A DNA stretch of 64,000 nt from Cernens ardua (GCF_051251085.1 NZ_JBPCZH010000006.1:62001-126000), one strand, 5' to 3'. Counted from the stretch's first letter, positions 16,946 to 26,573 are shown. A program made the numbers and translations. Notes: generated by a model from the letters alone, not told the origin.

Positions 16946-17441
16946 GAAACGGCCAGTATGAAAAATGTCTGAAGTGAAGAGGTCTGGATCGGAGAAAAAG
17001 AATCACGGCGAGAGTAATTTTCAAGCCTTTGTAGAGTGCTATTTTAAGGAATTACTCACCCTATGCAACGTACCCAGGACGGCCCCGGGGGTTGCAGACT
17101 TCTAACATATTCCCTTGCAAAAGAGTGATAATAGACGGCATTTTATAGTGCGAGGTTTCAAAAAAAGCAGTTATTACTATCGGCGCGCCACTACAGGAAT
17201 CTCTTAGTCTGTTACAATCGGAATGTCCATTCATGACTCACCCTGATAGATCACACTCTTTTTGACGTTTGCAGCACAGCCTCGACCGCATCAATGTTAT
17301 GGACTTCGCTGCTACAGCGCCTGCTGACTAGTCAAACATGGGCTCTTTCATCTGGTGGGCGGGTATATAACGCCTCAGGAGCACGTAGCTCCTTTGTACA
17401 CTTTCTGATTTACAATACTGGATCCCTTGGGGCCAATATTC
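16946..17441. other. Long upstream region of the divergent MFS and prs genes
   Basis: About 500 bp without a gene. A long leader before prs is known in enterics. Here I see only a partial PurR-like half-site (GACGTTTGCAG near 17264) and no firm promoter call. Confidence 0.4.
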
Positions 17442-18446
17442 ATGGAGATTAGTTTGAACGTGCCACTGAGCTACCCCTTCGAAAAGAAGCTGATGCTTTT
17501 TTCCGGTAGAGCCAACCCTGCCCTCGCTGAAGCCATCGCCGATCAGCTTTCTACCCAATTATCCGATGTTTGCCTGAAAACGTTCACCAGCGGTGAAATC
17601 TATTGCCGCTATGACGAATCTATCCGCGGTGCGGACGTATTTATCATTCAACCCATGTGTGCAAATGCAGACACCGGGGTGAATCCAAATGATGCCTTTG
17701 TTGAACTCCTGCTAATGATCGATGCCGCTGTGGGCGCCAGTGCGCGGAGCATTACTGCCGTAACACCATGGTTTGGCTATTGCCGTCAGGACAAGAAATC
17801 CGATGCACGAGAACCTATCTCTGCACGTATGGTGGCACGTACGCTGGAAACGGTCGGCGTGAATCGTGTATTGACGATGGATCTTCATGCAGGTCAGCTT
17901 CAGGGATTCTTTGGTGTCCCCGTTGATCACATGACATCATTGATGATGCTGGCCGACTATTTTTCACAGGTAGAAGACAACATCGTCGTCGTCGCCCCCG
18001 ATGCAGGGCGCGTAAAACTAAACAAGCAGTTTGCTACGCGCATCAAGGCAGGGCTCGCCATTCTGGACAAGGAACGCCCACGCCAGCAAGAGGCCGAAAT
18101 CACGCAGATAATCGGCGATGTCCGCGGTAAAACAGCCATTATCATCGATGATATTATTGATACCGCAGGTACATTATGTGCAGCGGGTGATGCGGTCATG
18201 GCCGCAGGCGCCAATAAAGTATTGGCCGGTGCCTCTCACCCCGTTCTAAGTGGCAATGCCATTCAGCGGCTGGAAGCCTCACCTTTTGAGCGTATTGTTG
18301 TCACTGACAGTATTCCCCTTCCCGAAAATGCACCCAGTAAAATCGAAGTGCTCTCCTGCGCATCATTACTTGCCAATACAATTGGCAAGATATTTACAAA
18401 TCATTCAGTGAGTGCCGTTTTTGGTGGGAAGAATCACTTGTTTTAG
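17442..18446 (+). CDS. prs: Ribose-phosphate pyrophosphokinase
   Basis: Makes PRPP from ribose 5-phosphate and ATP for nucleotide, histidine and NAD synthesis. About 334 residues with the class I features FTSGEIYCRYDESIRGADVF, the ATP-binding TPWFGYCRQDKK, the metal-binding MDLHAGQLQGFF and the PRPP loop IIIDDIIDTAGT. The start is uncertain. ATG 17442 is used, but TTG 17454 has GGAG 6 nt upstream and gives an N-terminus closer in length to other Prs proteins. The gene is not next to ispE or pth, its usual neighbours, so it may be a second copy. A terminator hairpin follows. Confidence 0.92.
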   Translation: MEISLNVPLSYPFEKKLMLFSGRANPALAEAIADQLSTQLSDVCLKTFTSGEIYCRYDESIRGADVFIIQPMCANADTGVNPNDAFVELLLMIDAAVGASARSITAVTPWFGYCRQDKKSDAREPISARMVARTLETVGVNRVLTMDLHAGQLQGFFGVPVDHMTSLMMLADYFSQVEDNIVVVAPDAGRVKLNKQFATRIKAGLAILDKERPRQQEAEITQIIGDVRGKTAIIIDDIIDTAGTLCAAGDAVMAAGANKVLAGASHPVLSGNAIQRLEASPFERIVVTDSIPLPENAPSKIEVLSCASLLANTIGKIFTNHSVSAVFGGKNHLF

Positions 18447-18508
18447 GCCATCACACAACAAATATTGCTTATAAATCACGTGGGGAAAATGTGATCAGTG
18501 AATAAATG

Positions 18509-18565
18509 AAAACACTCCATCCATAGTCCATCTTGAGAGAGGGGTTCGGGGGGAGTGTTTTTTGT
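18509..18565 (+). terminator. Terminator of prs
   Basis: AAAACACTCC pairs with GGAGTGTTTT across a 33-nt loop, followed by a T-run ending TTTTTTG. Confidence 0.7.
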
Positions 18566-18589
18566 TTCAAATAATAAAGGATCAATACG

Positions 18590-19123
18590 ATGGTGCGCGC
18601 ATTAATATTGATAGACTTGCAAAAAGAAATGGAGCGACGCATAACCGAAGGAGTAGATTATGTGGGCAACGATATTGCGACACATACCACGGCATTGATC
18701 AGTTCATGGAGAGAAAAAGGCTGGCCCATCCTGCATGTACAACACCATTCACATGACAAAAATTCACCATTTCACCCGGATAAAACAACAGCCGAGCTAG
18801 TCGACTGGGCAATACCTGCCTCTGGTGAGCCTGTTTTTATCAAGCATACATCATCGCCTTTTGAGTCGACCGCTATCGATGAATGGCTACAACAGCACCA
18901 TATCGATGGTGTCACGCTTGCGGGTGCAGTATTAGGCTTCTGTATCAGCTCCACCACGCGTTCAGCGCATGACAAAGGCTATCAGGTCCAATTGGTCAAA
19001 GATGCTGTACTTACCTTTGGATTGGTAGATCATTCGTTAACTGCACGACAAATATTCGACGTTGAAACCGTCCTGCTCAGTGACTTTGCTGAATGGGTCA
19101 ATACAAAAGAACTCATACAATAA
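18590..19123 (+). CDS. Isochorismatase-family cysteine hydrolase
   Basis: A 177-residue hydrolase of the isochorismatase/nicotinamidase superfamily. The catalytic triad is visible as Asp9 (ILIDLQ), Lys85 (PVFIKH) and Cys118 (LGFCISST). It lacks extra domains and most resembles the small amidohydrolase group. An FMN-dependent monooxygenase gene follows 111 bp downstream on the same strand. In other bacteria such pairs take part in nitrogen- or sulfur-compound breakdown. The substrate is not known. Confidence 0.88.
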   Translation: MVRALILIDLQKEMERRITEGVDYVGNDIATHTTALISSWREKGWPILHVQHHSHDKNSPFHPDKTTAELVDWAIPASGEPVFIKHTSSPFESTAIDEWLQQHHIDGVTLAGAVLGFCISSTTRSAHDKGYQVQLVKDAVLTFGLVDHSLTARQIFDVETVLLSDFAEWVNTKELIQ

Positions 19124-19234
19124 AAGGCGTGGTATTCTCGATTCCAATAATTTTATAAGAAAGCTGTATTGGAACATAAGAATCCAACGTTATAGCGTAA
19201 AAACTCAGTCTTTTTACCACGAGTATTTTACGTT

Positions 19235-20545
19235 ATGGTTTTTCCGCACCGGAAGATGCATCTCAACCTCTTTTTCTACCCCGGCGGCCATCATGAGGCC
19301 GCCTGGCGTTTCAAGGGCACTCCACCTGAAAGCATCAACGATATACGTTTCTACCAGCAATTGACCCAACGCGCGGAACAAGCCAAGTTCGATGCCATTT
19401 TCCTGGCGGATAGTCCGTCCCTCCCTCATGATGTCCGCTATACCAGTCGCCCCCGCATTGAACCACTCACGTGGTTGTCGGCGATCTCCTCGGTCACATC
19501 GCAGATAGGTCTGATCGGTACCGCCTCTACGACCTACTACGAACCTTTCAATCTGGCGCGCCTGTTTGCTTCGCTGGATCACTTGAGTGCCGGGCGTGCA
19601 GGCTGGAACATTGTGACCACCAGCGCACCAGCGGCGGCAGCCAACTTTGGTCTCGACGCACACCCTGCCCATGAAGAACGTTACAAGCGAGCGGAAGAAT
19701 TTATCGAGGTCGTCAGTCGCCTTTGGGATTCATGGGAAGAAGATGCCATTGTGGCAGATAAGGCAGCGGGTATTTTTGCCAATACGGATAAAATCCACCC
19801 CATTGATCACTATGGCCACTATTTTGATGTGAAAGGCCCTCTCTCAACGTCGCGGACCCCACAAGGTCGGCCTGTTTATGTACAGGCCGGTTCTTCCCCC
19901 GAGGGGCGCGACTTTGCCGCACGCCATGCGGAGGCAATTTTCACAGCACACCAAACGTTGGAGAGCGCACAGGCATTTTACAAGGATATAAAAAGTCGCG
20001 CCCAGCAGGCTGGCCGACCATCAGGTATCCCTCTCGTCTTGCCCGGTGTCAGTCCTTTTATTGCAGATACGGAGGTGGCGGCGCAGCACTTGGAAGAAGA
20101 GTTCAACGAGCTCATTCAACCGGAATATTCACTGGGTATTTTGAAAGCTCAATTGGGAGTTGAATTTGGCCTTGAAGACCTCGATCGCCCTGTCGATATT
20201 ACCGCCATCAATGAGGCCAGCCCCCTGGCAAAAGCCAGCCGCTTTCAGCTGATTACAGACATCGTACGCCGTGAACAACCAACGCTTAGGCAACTAACAC
20301 ACCGATTGGCGGGAGCGCGCGGTCACATTGTGGTTACTGGCACACCGGAACAGGTCGCCGATCATCTTGAGCAGTGGTTTGGACAAGGCGCCGCGGATGG
20401 TTTCAATGTCATGCCTCCCTGGTTCCCCGGCGGTTTCGACCGGTTTGCCGAGGAAGTGGTGCCGCTTTTACAACAGCGAGGGCTCTTTCGGACAGACTAT
20501 AAGGGAAGTACGTTGCGGGAGCATTACGGTTTAGCAGATCAATAG
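19235..20545 (+). CDS. FMN-dependent monooxygenase, NtaA/SnaA/DszA family (copy 2)
   Basis: A 436-residue luciferase-superfamily monooxygenase. Family blocks are HLNLFFYPGGHHEAAWR at the N-terminus, FDAIFLADSPSLPHDV, LFASLDHLSAGRAGWNIVT, VYVQAGSSPEGRDFAARHAE and the C-terminal PWFPGGFDRFAEEVVPLLQQRG. It is a closer relative of the third copy (23.6-24.9 kb) than of the first. ATG 19235 is given, but ATG 19256 would remove 7 residues and gives the conventional start MHLNLFF. None of the shared sulfur elements was found upstream. Confidence 0.9.
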   Translation: MVFPHRKMHLNLFFYPGGHHEAAWRFKGTPPESINDIRFYQQLTQRAEQAKFDAIFLADSPSLPHDVRYTSRPRIEPLTWLSAISSVTSQIGLIGTASTTYYEPFNLARLFASLDHLSAGRAGWNIVTTSAPAAAANFGLDAHPAHEERYKRAEEFIEVVSRLWDSWEEDAIVADKAAGIFANTDKIHPIDHYGHYFDVKGPLSTSRTPQGRPVYVQAGSSPEGRDFAARHAEAIFTAHQTLESAQAFYKDIKSRAQQAGRPSGIPLVLPGVSPFIADTEVAAQHLEEEFNELIQPEYSLGILKAQLGVEFGLEDLDRPVDITAINEASPLAKASRFQLITDIVRREQPTLRQLTHRLAGARGHIVVTGTPEQVADHLEQWFGQGAADGFNVMPPWFPGGFDRFAEEVVPLLQQRGLFRTDYKGSTLREHYGLADQ

Positions 20546-20677
20546 TTAACCTATATAAAGCTGTGATGGTTTGTGTCCAAACTCATTCCTTACTCGCTTA
20601 CTTAGACAACATTAACTACATTGGCCCTTGAAAACCAAGATCAGCACCGACAAATCAAAAGTCACCAAGAAACCGGA

Positions 20678-21070
20678 ATGCCACTGAATATGATTAGTCA
20701 CCTGGATCATCTCGTTTTGACAACAGCCAATGAACAAGCGTGTATACATTTCTACGTTAACCTGCTGGGTATGAAGCTTGAGGAATTCGGACCGAAACGA
20801 AAGGCCTTTCGTTTCGGGGGCCAGAAAATCAACATGCATGTCAAGGGACATGAATTTGAGCCTAAAGCTCATACCCCAGTACCAGGCGCACTCGATCTCT
20901 GCTTCATTGCTGCTATTCCATTGGATGATGTCATCGACTCTTTGAAAAGGAAAGGCGCGCAGATTATTGAAGGCCCCATAGATCGAACAGGCGCAACAGG
21001 ACCTATTCGATCCATTTACTTACGTGACCCCGACCTTAACCTAGTCGAGATTTCCGAGCTTAAGGCTTAA
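20678..21070 (+). CDS. VOC-family (glyoxalase/fosfomycin-resistance-like) protein
   Basis: A 130-residue vicinal-oxygen-chelate protein with one pair of beta-alpha-beta-beta-beta modules. The metal ligands are expected at His of LDHLVLT, His of KINMHV and Glu of NLVEISE. It belongs to the YwbC/FosX-like single-domain group that acts as dioxygenase, lyase or resistance protein. The frame is open 19 codons further upstream from a TTG, but those residues show no similarity to the family. ATG 20690 is an alternative start. Confidence 0.85.
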   Translation: MPLNMISHLDHLVLTTANEQACIHFYVNLLGMKLEEFGPKRKAFRFGGQKINMHVKGHEFEPKAHTPVPGALDLCFIAAIPLDDVIDSLKRKGAQIIEGPIDRTGATGPIRSIYLRDPDLNLVEISELKA

Positions 21071-21197
21071 TACCTAACAACTACCGCGTTTTTGATAACG
21101 TATTGGTCACAAATATCAAACTTCTTGATAGTGGCAAGTTTTCTAGGTCATATGCTAATTGATAGGTCACTAAAAACACACCTACTACGCTTTTTTT

Positions 21198-22154
21198 CTA
21201 AGAATCGTGGGAAGTCGCGCTAAAATATTGCGGAGGTATATAGCCTTTGAACTCAGGATTGGCCTCTATTTTTTGCTTGAAGAATGGGGAGTGGTAAGCG
21301 TCAACGATCGCTTTCACGAACGGTTTATGCAGACTGGGCTGATTTACTGCCACAACATTGATAAACGCAGGGTCACGCTGCTCCAGTGCCAACGCGCTGC
21401 TCAGCTTGAGTCCTGCCGAAATCACGAAGTTACCTTGAATGGCCGCATAATCCACATCCGGTAATGCTCGTGGCCCCTGGCTGGCATCCAATTGCACGAA
21501 TTTCAGGTGATAGGGGTTAGCGGTGACATCACGAGGTGAAATCGAATCCGGCTTCGCTTGCTTATTGTAATCAATCCATCCAATACGATGCAGAATACGC
21601 AGTGCGCGCAACAAATTGACGGCTGTATCGGGCACGGCAATCTGCGCATTTTGGGGTGGCGTCAATACCCCTTTTTTGGGTGAGCCATCAGCATTTTGTG
21701 GCCCCGGATGTTTTTGTGAGAAAAGCCCCATGGGCGGCGTTGGCACTTCAACAATAGCCTTCAAATGGGTGCCATTCTGTGCATTGGTCGAGGCCAAATA
21801 CGTCGGATGCTGCATAATATTGGCATCAATCTCCCCGTGCGCCAGGGCATCATTACAGGCTATTCCATCAGCAAACTCCTGGTACCGAATAGTGTAGCCT
21901 TCCTTCTTGAGCTGTGGCGCAATACCCTCCTCAAATTCCTGACGATAGGGGCCGGGAACAAACCCCATGCGAATAAGGTGAGTGTTGTTGGAACTTGTAT
22001 CGTTTGAGTGCCCCTCGTGATCGCCGGAATGACATCCTGCCAACACAAAGGCAACAGTACATACCGTTGCTATGGTTCGCCACAAGGCTGGCCGCAACAA
22101 ACCTTTTTTAGCGGAAGACAATCCATCAAGATTGCTACTCTTTATTGTTGTCAT
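21198..22154 (-). CDS. MetQ/NlpA-family lipoprotein (second copy)
   Basis: A 318-residue substrate-binding lipoprotein with a lipobox at VLAGC. A histidine-rich hydrophilic linker (HSGDHEGHSNDTSSNN) follows before the binding domain. Family features are MGFVPGPYRQEFEEG, AHGEIDANIMQHPTYL, AVPDTAVNLLRALRIL and DYAAIQGNFVISAGL. It closes an operon with a monooxygenase and a DszC/SfnC-like flavoprotein, 61 bp after the latter. This mirrors the arrangement at 7.4-10.7 kb, where a MetQ-like gene also ends a monooxygenase operon. Confidence 0.88.
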   Translation of the reverse strand: MTTIKSSNLDGLSSAKKGLLRPALWRTIATVCTVAFVLAGCHSGDHEGHSNDTSSNNTHLIRMGFVPGPYRQEFEEGIAPQLKKEGYTIRYQEFADGIACNDALAHGEIDANIMQHPTYLASTNAQNGTHLKAIVEVPTPPMGLFSQKHPGPQNADGSPKKGVLTPPQNAQIAVPDTAVNLLRALRILHRIGWIDYNKQAKPDSISPRDVTANPYHLKFVQLDASQGPRALPDVDYAAIQGNFVISAGLKLSSALALEQRDPAFINVVAVNQPSLHKPFVKAIVDAYHSPFFKQKIEANPEFKGYIPPQYFSATSHDS

Positions 22155-22215
22155 TCGAATAAATACTCTCAATTAAATGAGTGAATTGACGGTTCGGGTG
22201 AGCCGCCAGCACCCT

Positions 22216-23484
22216 TCAGCTTCCTTTACCCACACGATAGGAAGTGGGCGGGGGTGTACCGTTCACGGCAAAGTCACCCACCTGACGCTCACGATAAATA
22301 CGAGGATTATGTGAAGTGATTGTGCGTGCGTTGCGCCAATAGCGATCCAGCCCCTTATTGCGCAAGGTGGCAGATGCACCCAACGCATCAAAGAGAATGG
22401 TCGCCGCATTAAGCACCAACTCCGTCACCACCGAGACTGTTGAATCCACTTCAACATGTGCACGTGTCTGTTCCTGCAGAAATACCTCTTCAGGAGCGCG
22501 ATTAACTACTGCTTCGTAACTGCTTTGAATCGCACGTGCCGCTTGTAATACAGTGGCGCGTGAAGCATAGGCAGCAGCATATAACTTCCCGATAACCTGA
22601 AGAATCTGAGGGTCTTCACTGACTTTGGCAGCGTTGCCATTGGTATAGATACGGTCACGTTTGGCCACTTTTTCAGCTACATCTACTGCTTGAGCGCGGG
22701 CGATTCCTGCCAAGGAGGCCAAGTGCACAAGCTGAAAAAACGCAACGGAATACGGAAAACGCCCTTGGCCGGGTTTGATCCATTCAGGCGCCACAGCCAC
22801 ATTAACAAACCGGGTGGTACCGCTAGCCGTCAAGGCTTGCCCAAATCCATCCCAGTCATCAATAACGGTGACGCCTTCCGCTTCACGAGGCACCAGAACA
22901 GAGCTAGTCTCCTCTCCGTCTTGCACACCCACTGTAATCCAATCCGCAAAAAGCGAACCTGTGGTATAAAACTTTTCACCATTCAATACCGCGCCAGAAT
23001 CGGTGCGATCTATATGGGTAATGAAGGTGCCGACTTTTGCCTTGTTCGGCCCCTCGGAAAATCCGGCACCAATAGAGTCTCCCTTCGCCAGTTTATCCAG
23101 CCAATAGTCACGCCATTCGCTGTGTGGTGCAGAAAGCACATCCTCCACAAAACCAAAATGTGAGCGCACAGCATTAACCACGTTGGTATCGGCCGCGCCC
23201 AGTTCGATCAACAGCGCAAAAAATTCTGGCAGGGTAGCGTCTGAACCGTTGTACTCTTCCGGTAAACGGACACGTAAAAAGCCCGATTCTCGCAGCCACT
23301 GAATTTCCTCATGGGGCAATCGGTGGTCGTAATCCCGCTCTACCGCTTTTTCACGAATACGATCAAAAACCGGACGCCATTGATCAGCCAAAGCCTCGTA
23401 GCGATCACTTGGGTCAGCACCCCACACATAATGAGAAGCCTCTTGATAGGAAGACTGTGAAGAAAGTTTTTCCGCAATACTCAT
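22216..23484 (-). CDS. Acyl-CoA-dehydrogenase-fold flavin monooxygenase (DszC/SfnC/SfnB-like)
   Basis: A 422-residue flavoprotein with the acyl-CoA dehydrogenase fold: a helical N-terminal domain to about 125, a beta domain with LNGEKFYTTGSLFADWI to about 240, and a helical C-terminal domain. It lacks the catalytic Glu context of true dehydrogenases. It matches the group that oxidises sulfides or sulfones with reduced flavin (DszC, SfnC). The start at 23484 has AGGA 7 nt upstream; a TTG two codons earlier is disregarded. It sits 103 bp after the third DszA-like monooxygenase. A DszC-DszA-type pairing would carry out successive S-oxidation and C-S cleavage. Confidence 0.88.
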   Translation of the reverse strand: MSIAEKLSSQSSYQEASHYVWGADPSDRYEALADQWRPVFDRIREKAVERDYDHRLPHEEIQWLRESGFLRVRLPEEYNGSDATLPEFFALLIELGAADTNVVNAVRSHFGFVEDVLSAPHSEWRDYWLDKLAKGDSIGAGFSEGPNKAKVGTFITHIDRTDSGAVLNGEKFYTTGSLFADWITVGVQDGEETSSVLVPREAEGVTVIDDWDGFGQALTASGTTRFVNVAVAPEWIKPGQGRFPYSVAFFQLVHLASLAGIARAQAVDVAEKVAKRDRIYTNGNAAKVSEDPQILQVIGKLYAAAYASRATVLQAARAIQSSYEAVVNRAPEEVFLQEQTRAHVEVDSTVSVVTELVLNAATILFDALGASATLRNKGLDRYWRNARTITSHNPRIYRERQVGDFAVNGTPPPTSYRVGKGS

Positions 23485-23586
23485 ATTCAATCCTGAATCT
23501 GAAACATGTGAAAGGTGACGGAATTGAACGTATCCATCCAGCTCCGCCCTAGAATGATTAGCGAATGCCTCTGCAGGTGGAATACC

Positions 23587-24921
23587 TCAGTATGCATCCG
23601 AGGTCCGCGCTGGAGGAATGGGTAACCCAAGGTTGTCTCGCAACGTTGTTCCCTCGTACTCCGTTCGAAACAGTCCTCTTTTTTGAAGAATAGGCACGAC
23701 CTCATCAACGAAGTCCTCCAGCCCATTTGGTGTCAGACTGGGCATCAGGTTGAAGCCATCTGCTGCCCCCGCCTTGAACCATTGTTCGATATCATCCGCA
23801 AGTTGCTCGGGCGTCCCCACGACTTCACGGTGACCTCCCCCGCCCCCGAACGTTTCCAGATACTCGCGCAGAGTGAAACCGGTTTCCTTGAAACGGGCAC
23901 GAATGGCATTGAAAAACGTGTGGCCGCCTCGCCCACCGTTGGGTAAGGGAAGATCCGAGGGAAGAGGTTTGTCCAGGTCCAGAATGGAAGGATCGATACC
24001 CAGCCTTCCCGCCAGGCGGTTGAGGTTATGTTCGAGAGGAATCATGGCGACCAGCTCCCGATGGCGGCGAAAGGCCTCCTCTTCTGTACCGCCCAGAAAA
24101 TACCCCAGCCCCGGTATGATTTTTATGGCGTTTTTACCACGGCCTGCTTTATAAGCACCTTCCCGCAACTCATTGGCATAGGCTGTCGCCTCGGGCAAAG
24201 AGATAGAGGCTGAAAAGACGGCCTCCGCATATCTGGCAGCCAACCGACGTCCGTCGCTGGACCCTCCTGCCTGTAGAATGACAGGGTGCCCCTGCGGTGA
24301 GCGGGGTTGGTTGAGCACTCCATCCACCTTGAAGAATTCACCTTCGTGATGAACAGGATGCAGTTTTTGGGTGTCGACAAACTCACCGGTTAGCTGATCT
24401 GCCACCAGTGCATCGTCTTCCCAACTATTCCATAGCCCTTTTACAATGCGGGTAAATTCCTCGGCACGGCGGTAACGTGTCGCATGATCCGGCGTTTCAC
24501 CCAGCCCGAATTTCTCCGCTGATGAGCTGTCTGCCGTTGTGACGACGTTCCATCCCGTACGTCCCTGACTTATCAAATCCAGCGTGGCAAAACGGCGAGC
24601 GATGTTATAAGGCTCGTTATATGTGGTGGATGCTGTGGCGATAAGCCCAAGGTGAGACGTTTCCCGTGCCAATGCTGCCAGCACAATCGTAGGCTCCAGA
24701 GCGGTAACGGGGCCGGTACCTAACGAAGACGTTGCAACGGAATCAGCCAAAAACAGCGCATCCAGTTTCCCACGTTCTGCAATGCGGGCATTGGCTAGAT
24801 AATGGTCGAGACCCACTGTCCCTCTTGGGTCAAGCTCCGGCGCACGCCATGCTGCCTGGGCAAACCCTTGTAGAAAAACGTTGACGTTAAGATGTAATTG
24901 GCGGGCATAGTCACACGTCAT
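23587..24921 (-). CDS. FMN-dependent monooxygenase, NtaA/SnaA/DszA family (copy 3)
   Basis: A 444-residue luciferase-superfamily monooxygenase, first gene of an operon with the DszC/SfnC-like protein and MetQ copy 2. Family blocks are LHLNVNVFLQGFAQAAWR, LDALFLADSVATSS, RFATLDLISQGRTGWNVVTT, VILQAGGSSDGRRLAARYAE and GFNLMPSLTPNGLEDFVDEV. The similarity to copy 2 over the substrate-binding half points to gene duplication within the group. One copy of the shared sulfur element lies 48 bp upstream of the ATG. Confidence 0.9.
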   Translation of the reverse strand: MTCDYARQLHLNVNVFLQGFAQAAWRAPELDPRGTVGLDHYLANARIAERGKLDALFLADSVATSSLGTGPVTALEPTIVLAALARETSHLGLIATASTTYNEPYNIARRFATLDLISQGRTGWNVVTTADSSSAEKFGLGETPDHATRYRRAEEFTRIVKGLWNSWEDDALVADQLTGEFVDTQKLHPVHHEGEFFKVDGVLNQPRSPQGHPVILQAGGSSDGRRLAARYAEAVFSASISLPEATAYANELREGAYKAGRGKNAIKIIPGLGYFLGGTEEEAFRRHRELVAMIPLEHNLNRLAGRLGIDPSILDLDKPLPSDLPLPNGGRGGHTFFNAIRARFKETGFTLREYLETFGGGGGHREVVGTPEQLADDIEQWFKAGAADGFNLMPSLTPNGLEDFVDEVVPILQKRGLFRTEYEGTTLRDNLGLPIPPARTSDAY

Positions 24922-24969
24922 AGCGCCTCACTTAACCTGAAAAAACGAGTCCTCAACAGTCATCTCCAT

Positions 24970-24991
24970 CAATAATCATGGCAACCGTTAC
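24970..24991 (-). promoter_or_regulatory. Shared sulfur-block element, copy 4 (upstream of DszA/DszC-like operon)
   Basis: CAAT-N3-CATGGCA-N4-TTAC, same orientation as the other three copies, with almost the same distance (48 bp) to the start codon as copy 3. Confidence 0.5.
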
Positions 24992-25224
24992 AGCCATTAA
25001 AACTGTTGGGAGGATAGGTCCATACTAGAGAACGACACTTTGACTTTGGAAATACCCAGTTAATGTTTGAATATAATCGGCAGGATTATTATTAACATCC
25101 AAATCATTATAAAAATGATGCACAGGAGGTGGGGTCAGTGTGTTGGGGCTGGAAACTGCAAGGGCTGAAATATAGTAGATGATGCAGCGTATGACTAAAA
25201 AGCATAACCCAACAAACACAATCA

Positions 25225-25266
25225 AATAAAAAATAGCCAGCCCGTATAACAAGGGCTAGCTATTTT
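25225..25266 (-). terminator. Terminator of the DoxX/YgiD-like operon
   Basis: Stem AAAATAGCTAGCCC / GGGCTGGCTATTTT (one mismatch) with a 9-nt loop and T-run on the minus strand, about 43 bp past the DoxX stop. The remaining 24992-25224 holds no supported gene. Confidence 0.85.
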
Positions 25267-25308
25267 ATATATTCACGGAAAGAATATTTATATCGGATGA
25301 GACATTAT

Positions 25309-25737
25309 TTACTCTTTCGAAAAAGCAGCCTCTCTGGCAACGATGGGTGTTTTAATCAGGGAAGGCCCATCACCGAGCAATACAATCGCCAGCAATCCAA
25401 CGATCCAGAATGCAGGGTACTCCCAACCTCCATTGGCATTGGTGAAGAAGAAACCTGCAGGGCCATGCACTGTGAAGATAGCACCCAACAAGTCTGGAAT
25501 CATGATCAATGCCGCCAGGCGAGGCCAGATGCCGATGATGAGGGCCAACGCGCCGACAATTTCCCAAATGATTGTAATATAGGCAAGCCATCCGGGAAGC
25601 CCCAATGACTGGAAGAACTGAACAGTGCCCGCCGGGGTGAAAACAAAGATTTTCAGCCCTGCATGTGCCAAAAAGAGAATACCGGTTGCCCAGCGCAGGA
25701 TGAGAATCCCCAGGGATGCAGTACGTAAGTCAATCAT
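25309..25737 (-). CDS. DoxX-family membrane protein
   Basis: A 142-residue integral membrane protein with four predicted helices. The family pattern is RWATGILFLAHAGLKIF near the N-terminus and WEIVGALALIIGIWPRLAAL in the middle. DoxX proteins are often encoded beside quinone- or aromatic-handling enzymes, and some bind thiol-redox partners. The start at 25737 has AGAGG 8 nt upstream; the frame continues upstream without family sequence. It is the last gene of a three-gene run with an esterase and a YgiD-like dioxygenase. Confidence 0.85.
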   Translation of the reverse strand: MIDLRTASLGILILRWATGILFLAHAGLKIFVFTPAGTVQFFQSLGLPGWLAYITIIWEIVGALALIIGIWPRLAALIMIPDLLGAIFTVHGPAGFFFTNANGGWEYPAFWIVGLLAIVLLGDGPSLIKTPIVAREAAFSKE

Positions 25738-25880
25738 GATTTTATCCTCTAAATTAATTATACGCGTAGTTTTAGCGTGTTTATCACTTACTCTCGAGTA
25801 CGGCTGTCCTTCCCCACAGAACAGCTTTTTTTCTTGCGTTCCCAGTAGAGGGGGCACTACATCCCCCTTAGGGCGCCATA

Positions 25881-26573
25881 TCACTCATTAGCGAGTAATA
25901 GGCGAGCATTTATCCACTGAGTAATATCCCGTTGCATTTCACTATTAAATTCGTGATCACAGGGATAGGGGCGAAGTTCATGCGATACACCACATTCACC
26001 AAGTAACCGATCAGAACGCTCTGCCAACGAGTAGGGTAATTTACTGTCATATAACCCATGCGTTACCAAAGCATTCAATGGATACTGTTGAATGTTCTGG
26101 GGAATCAGTGGCTCGATTTCAGGTAGAATCCGCCCTGAAAAAATACCGATCCCCTGAACACTCTCCGGATGTGTCAAACCAACACTGGCACTAATAATCC
26201 CTCCCTGGCTAAAACCAGCGATGATGGTCTTGTCAGGTGATATTCCCTGTTTTTCCTGAATCGCGGCTACGAACTCAATGATTCTTTTCCGACTGGCATC
26301 AGCCTGTTGCGGATTGATAACAGGCCCTTGTGCCGTGAAACGAACCTGAAAAAAACCATAGGCATTGGGTCCCAATTCAATGGGAGCACGAACCAATACC
26401 ACATGAAGGTGTTCAGACTGCTCCAGAGCAAAAGGTAATAGGCTTCGCTCATTGGCACCCACACCATGAAGCAGAATCAACAAACCCTGAGGCTCGCCGG
26501 AGGCAGCTGGGCGCTCTATATAATCCAAACCGAGGCGCTGCAACGAAAAGTTGTCCAATGAACGAGCACTCAT
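25881..26573 (-). CDS. Alpha/beta-hydrolase, carboxylesterase/phospholipase family
   Basis: A 230-residue cytoplasmic serine hydrolase of the Abhydrolase_2 (YpfH-like) family. The nucleophile is Ser in GFSQGG, the oxyanion region is LLHGVGANERS, and the acid and base lie in GLYDSKLP and PCDHEF. The start overlaps the YgiD-like dioxygenase stop by 4 bp (ATGA), so the two are translationally coupled. The pairing of esterase, ring-opening dioxygenase and DoxX recurs in proteobacteria. Confidence 0.9.
   Translation of the reverse strand: MSARSLDNFSLQRLGLDYIERPAASGEPQGLLILLHGVGANERSLLPFALEQSEHLHVVLVRAPIELGPNAYGFFQVRFTAQGPVINPQQADASRKRIIEFVAAIQEKQGISPDKTIIAGFSQGGIISASVGLTHPESVQGIGIFSGRILPEIEPLIPQNIQQYPLNALVTHGLYDSKLPYSLAERSDRLLGECGVSHELRPYPCDHEFNSEMQRDITQWINARLLLANE

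Noticed and set aside
25025..25252. 75-codon hydrophobic reading frame on the minus strand
   Set aside because: Its only start is a TTG inside the DoxX terminator hairpin, with no ribosome binding site and no family features.
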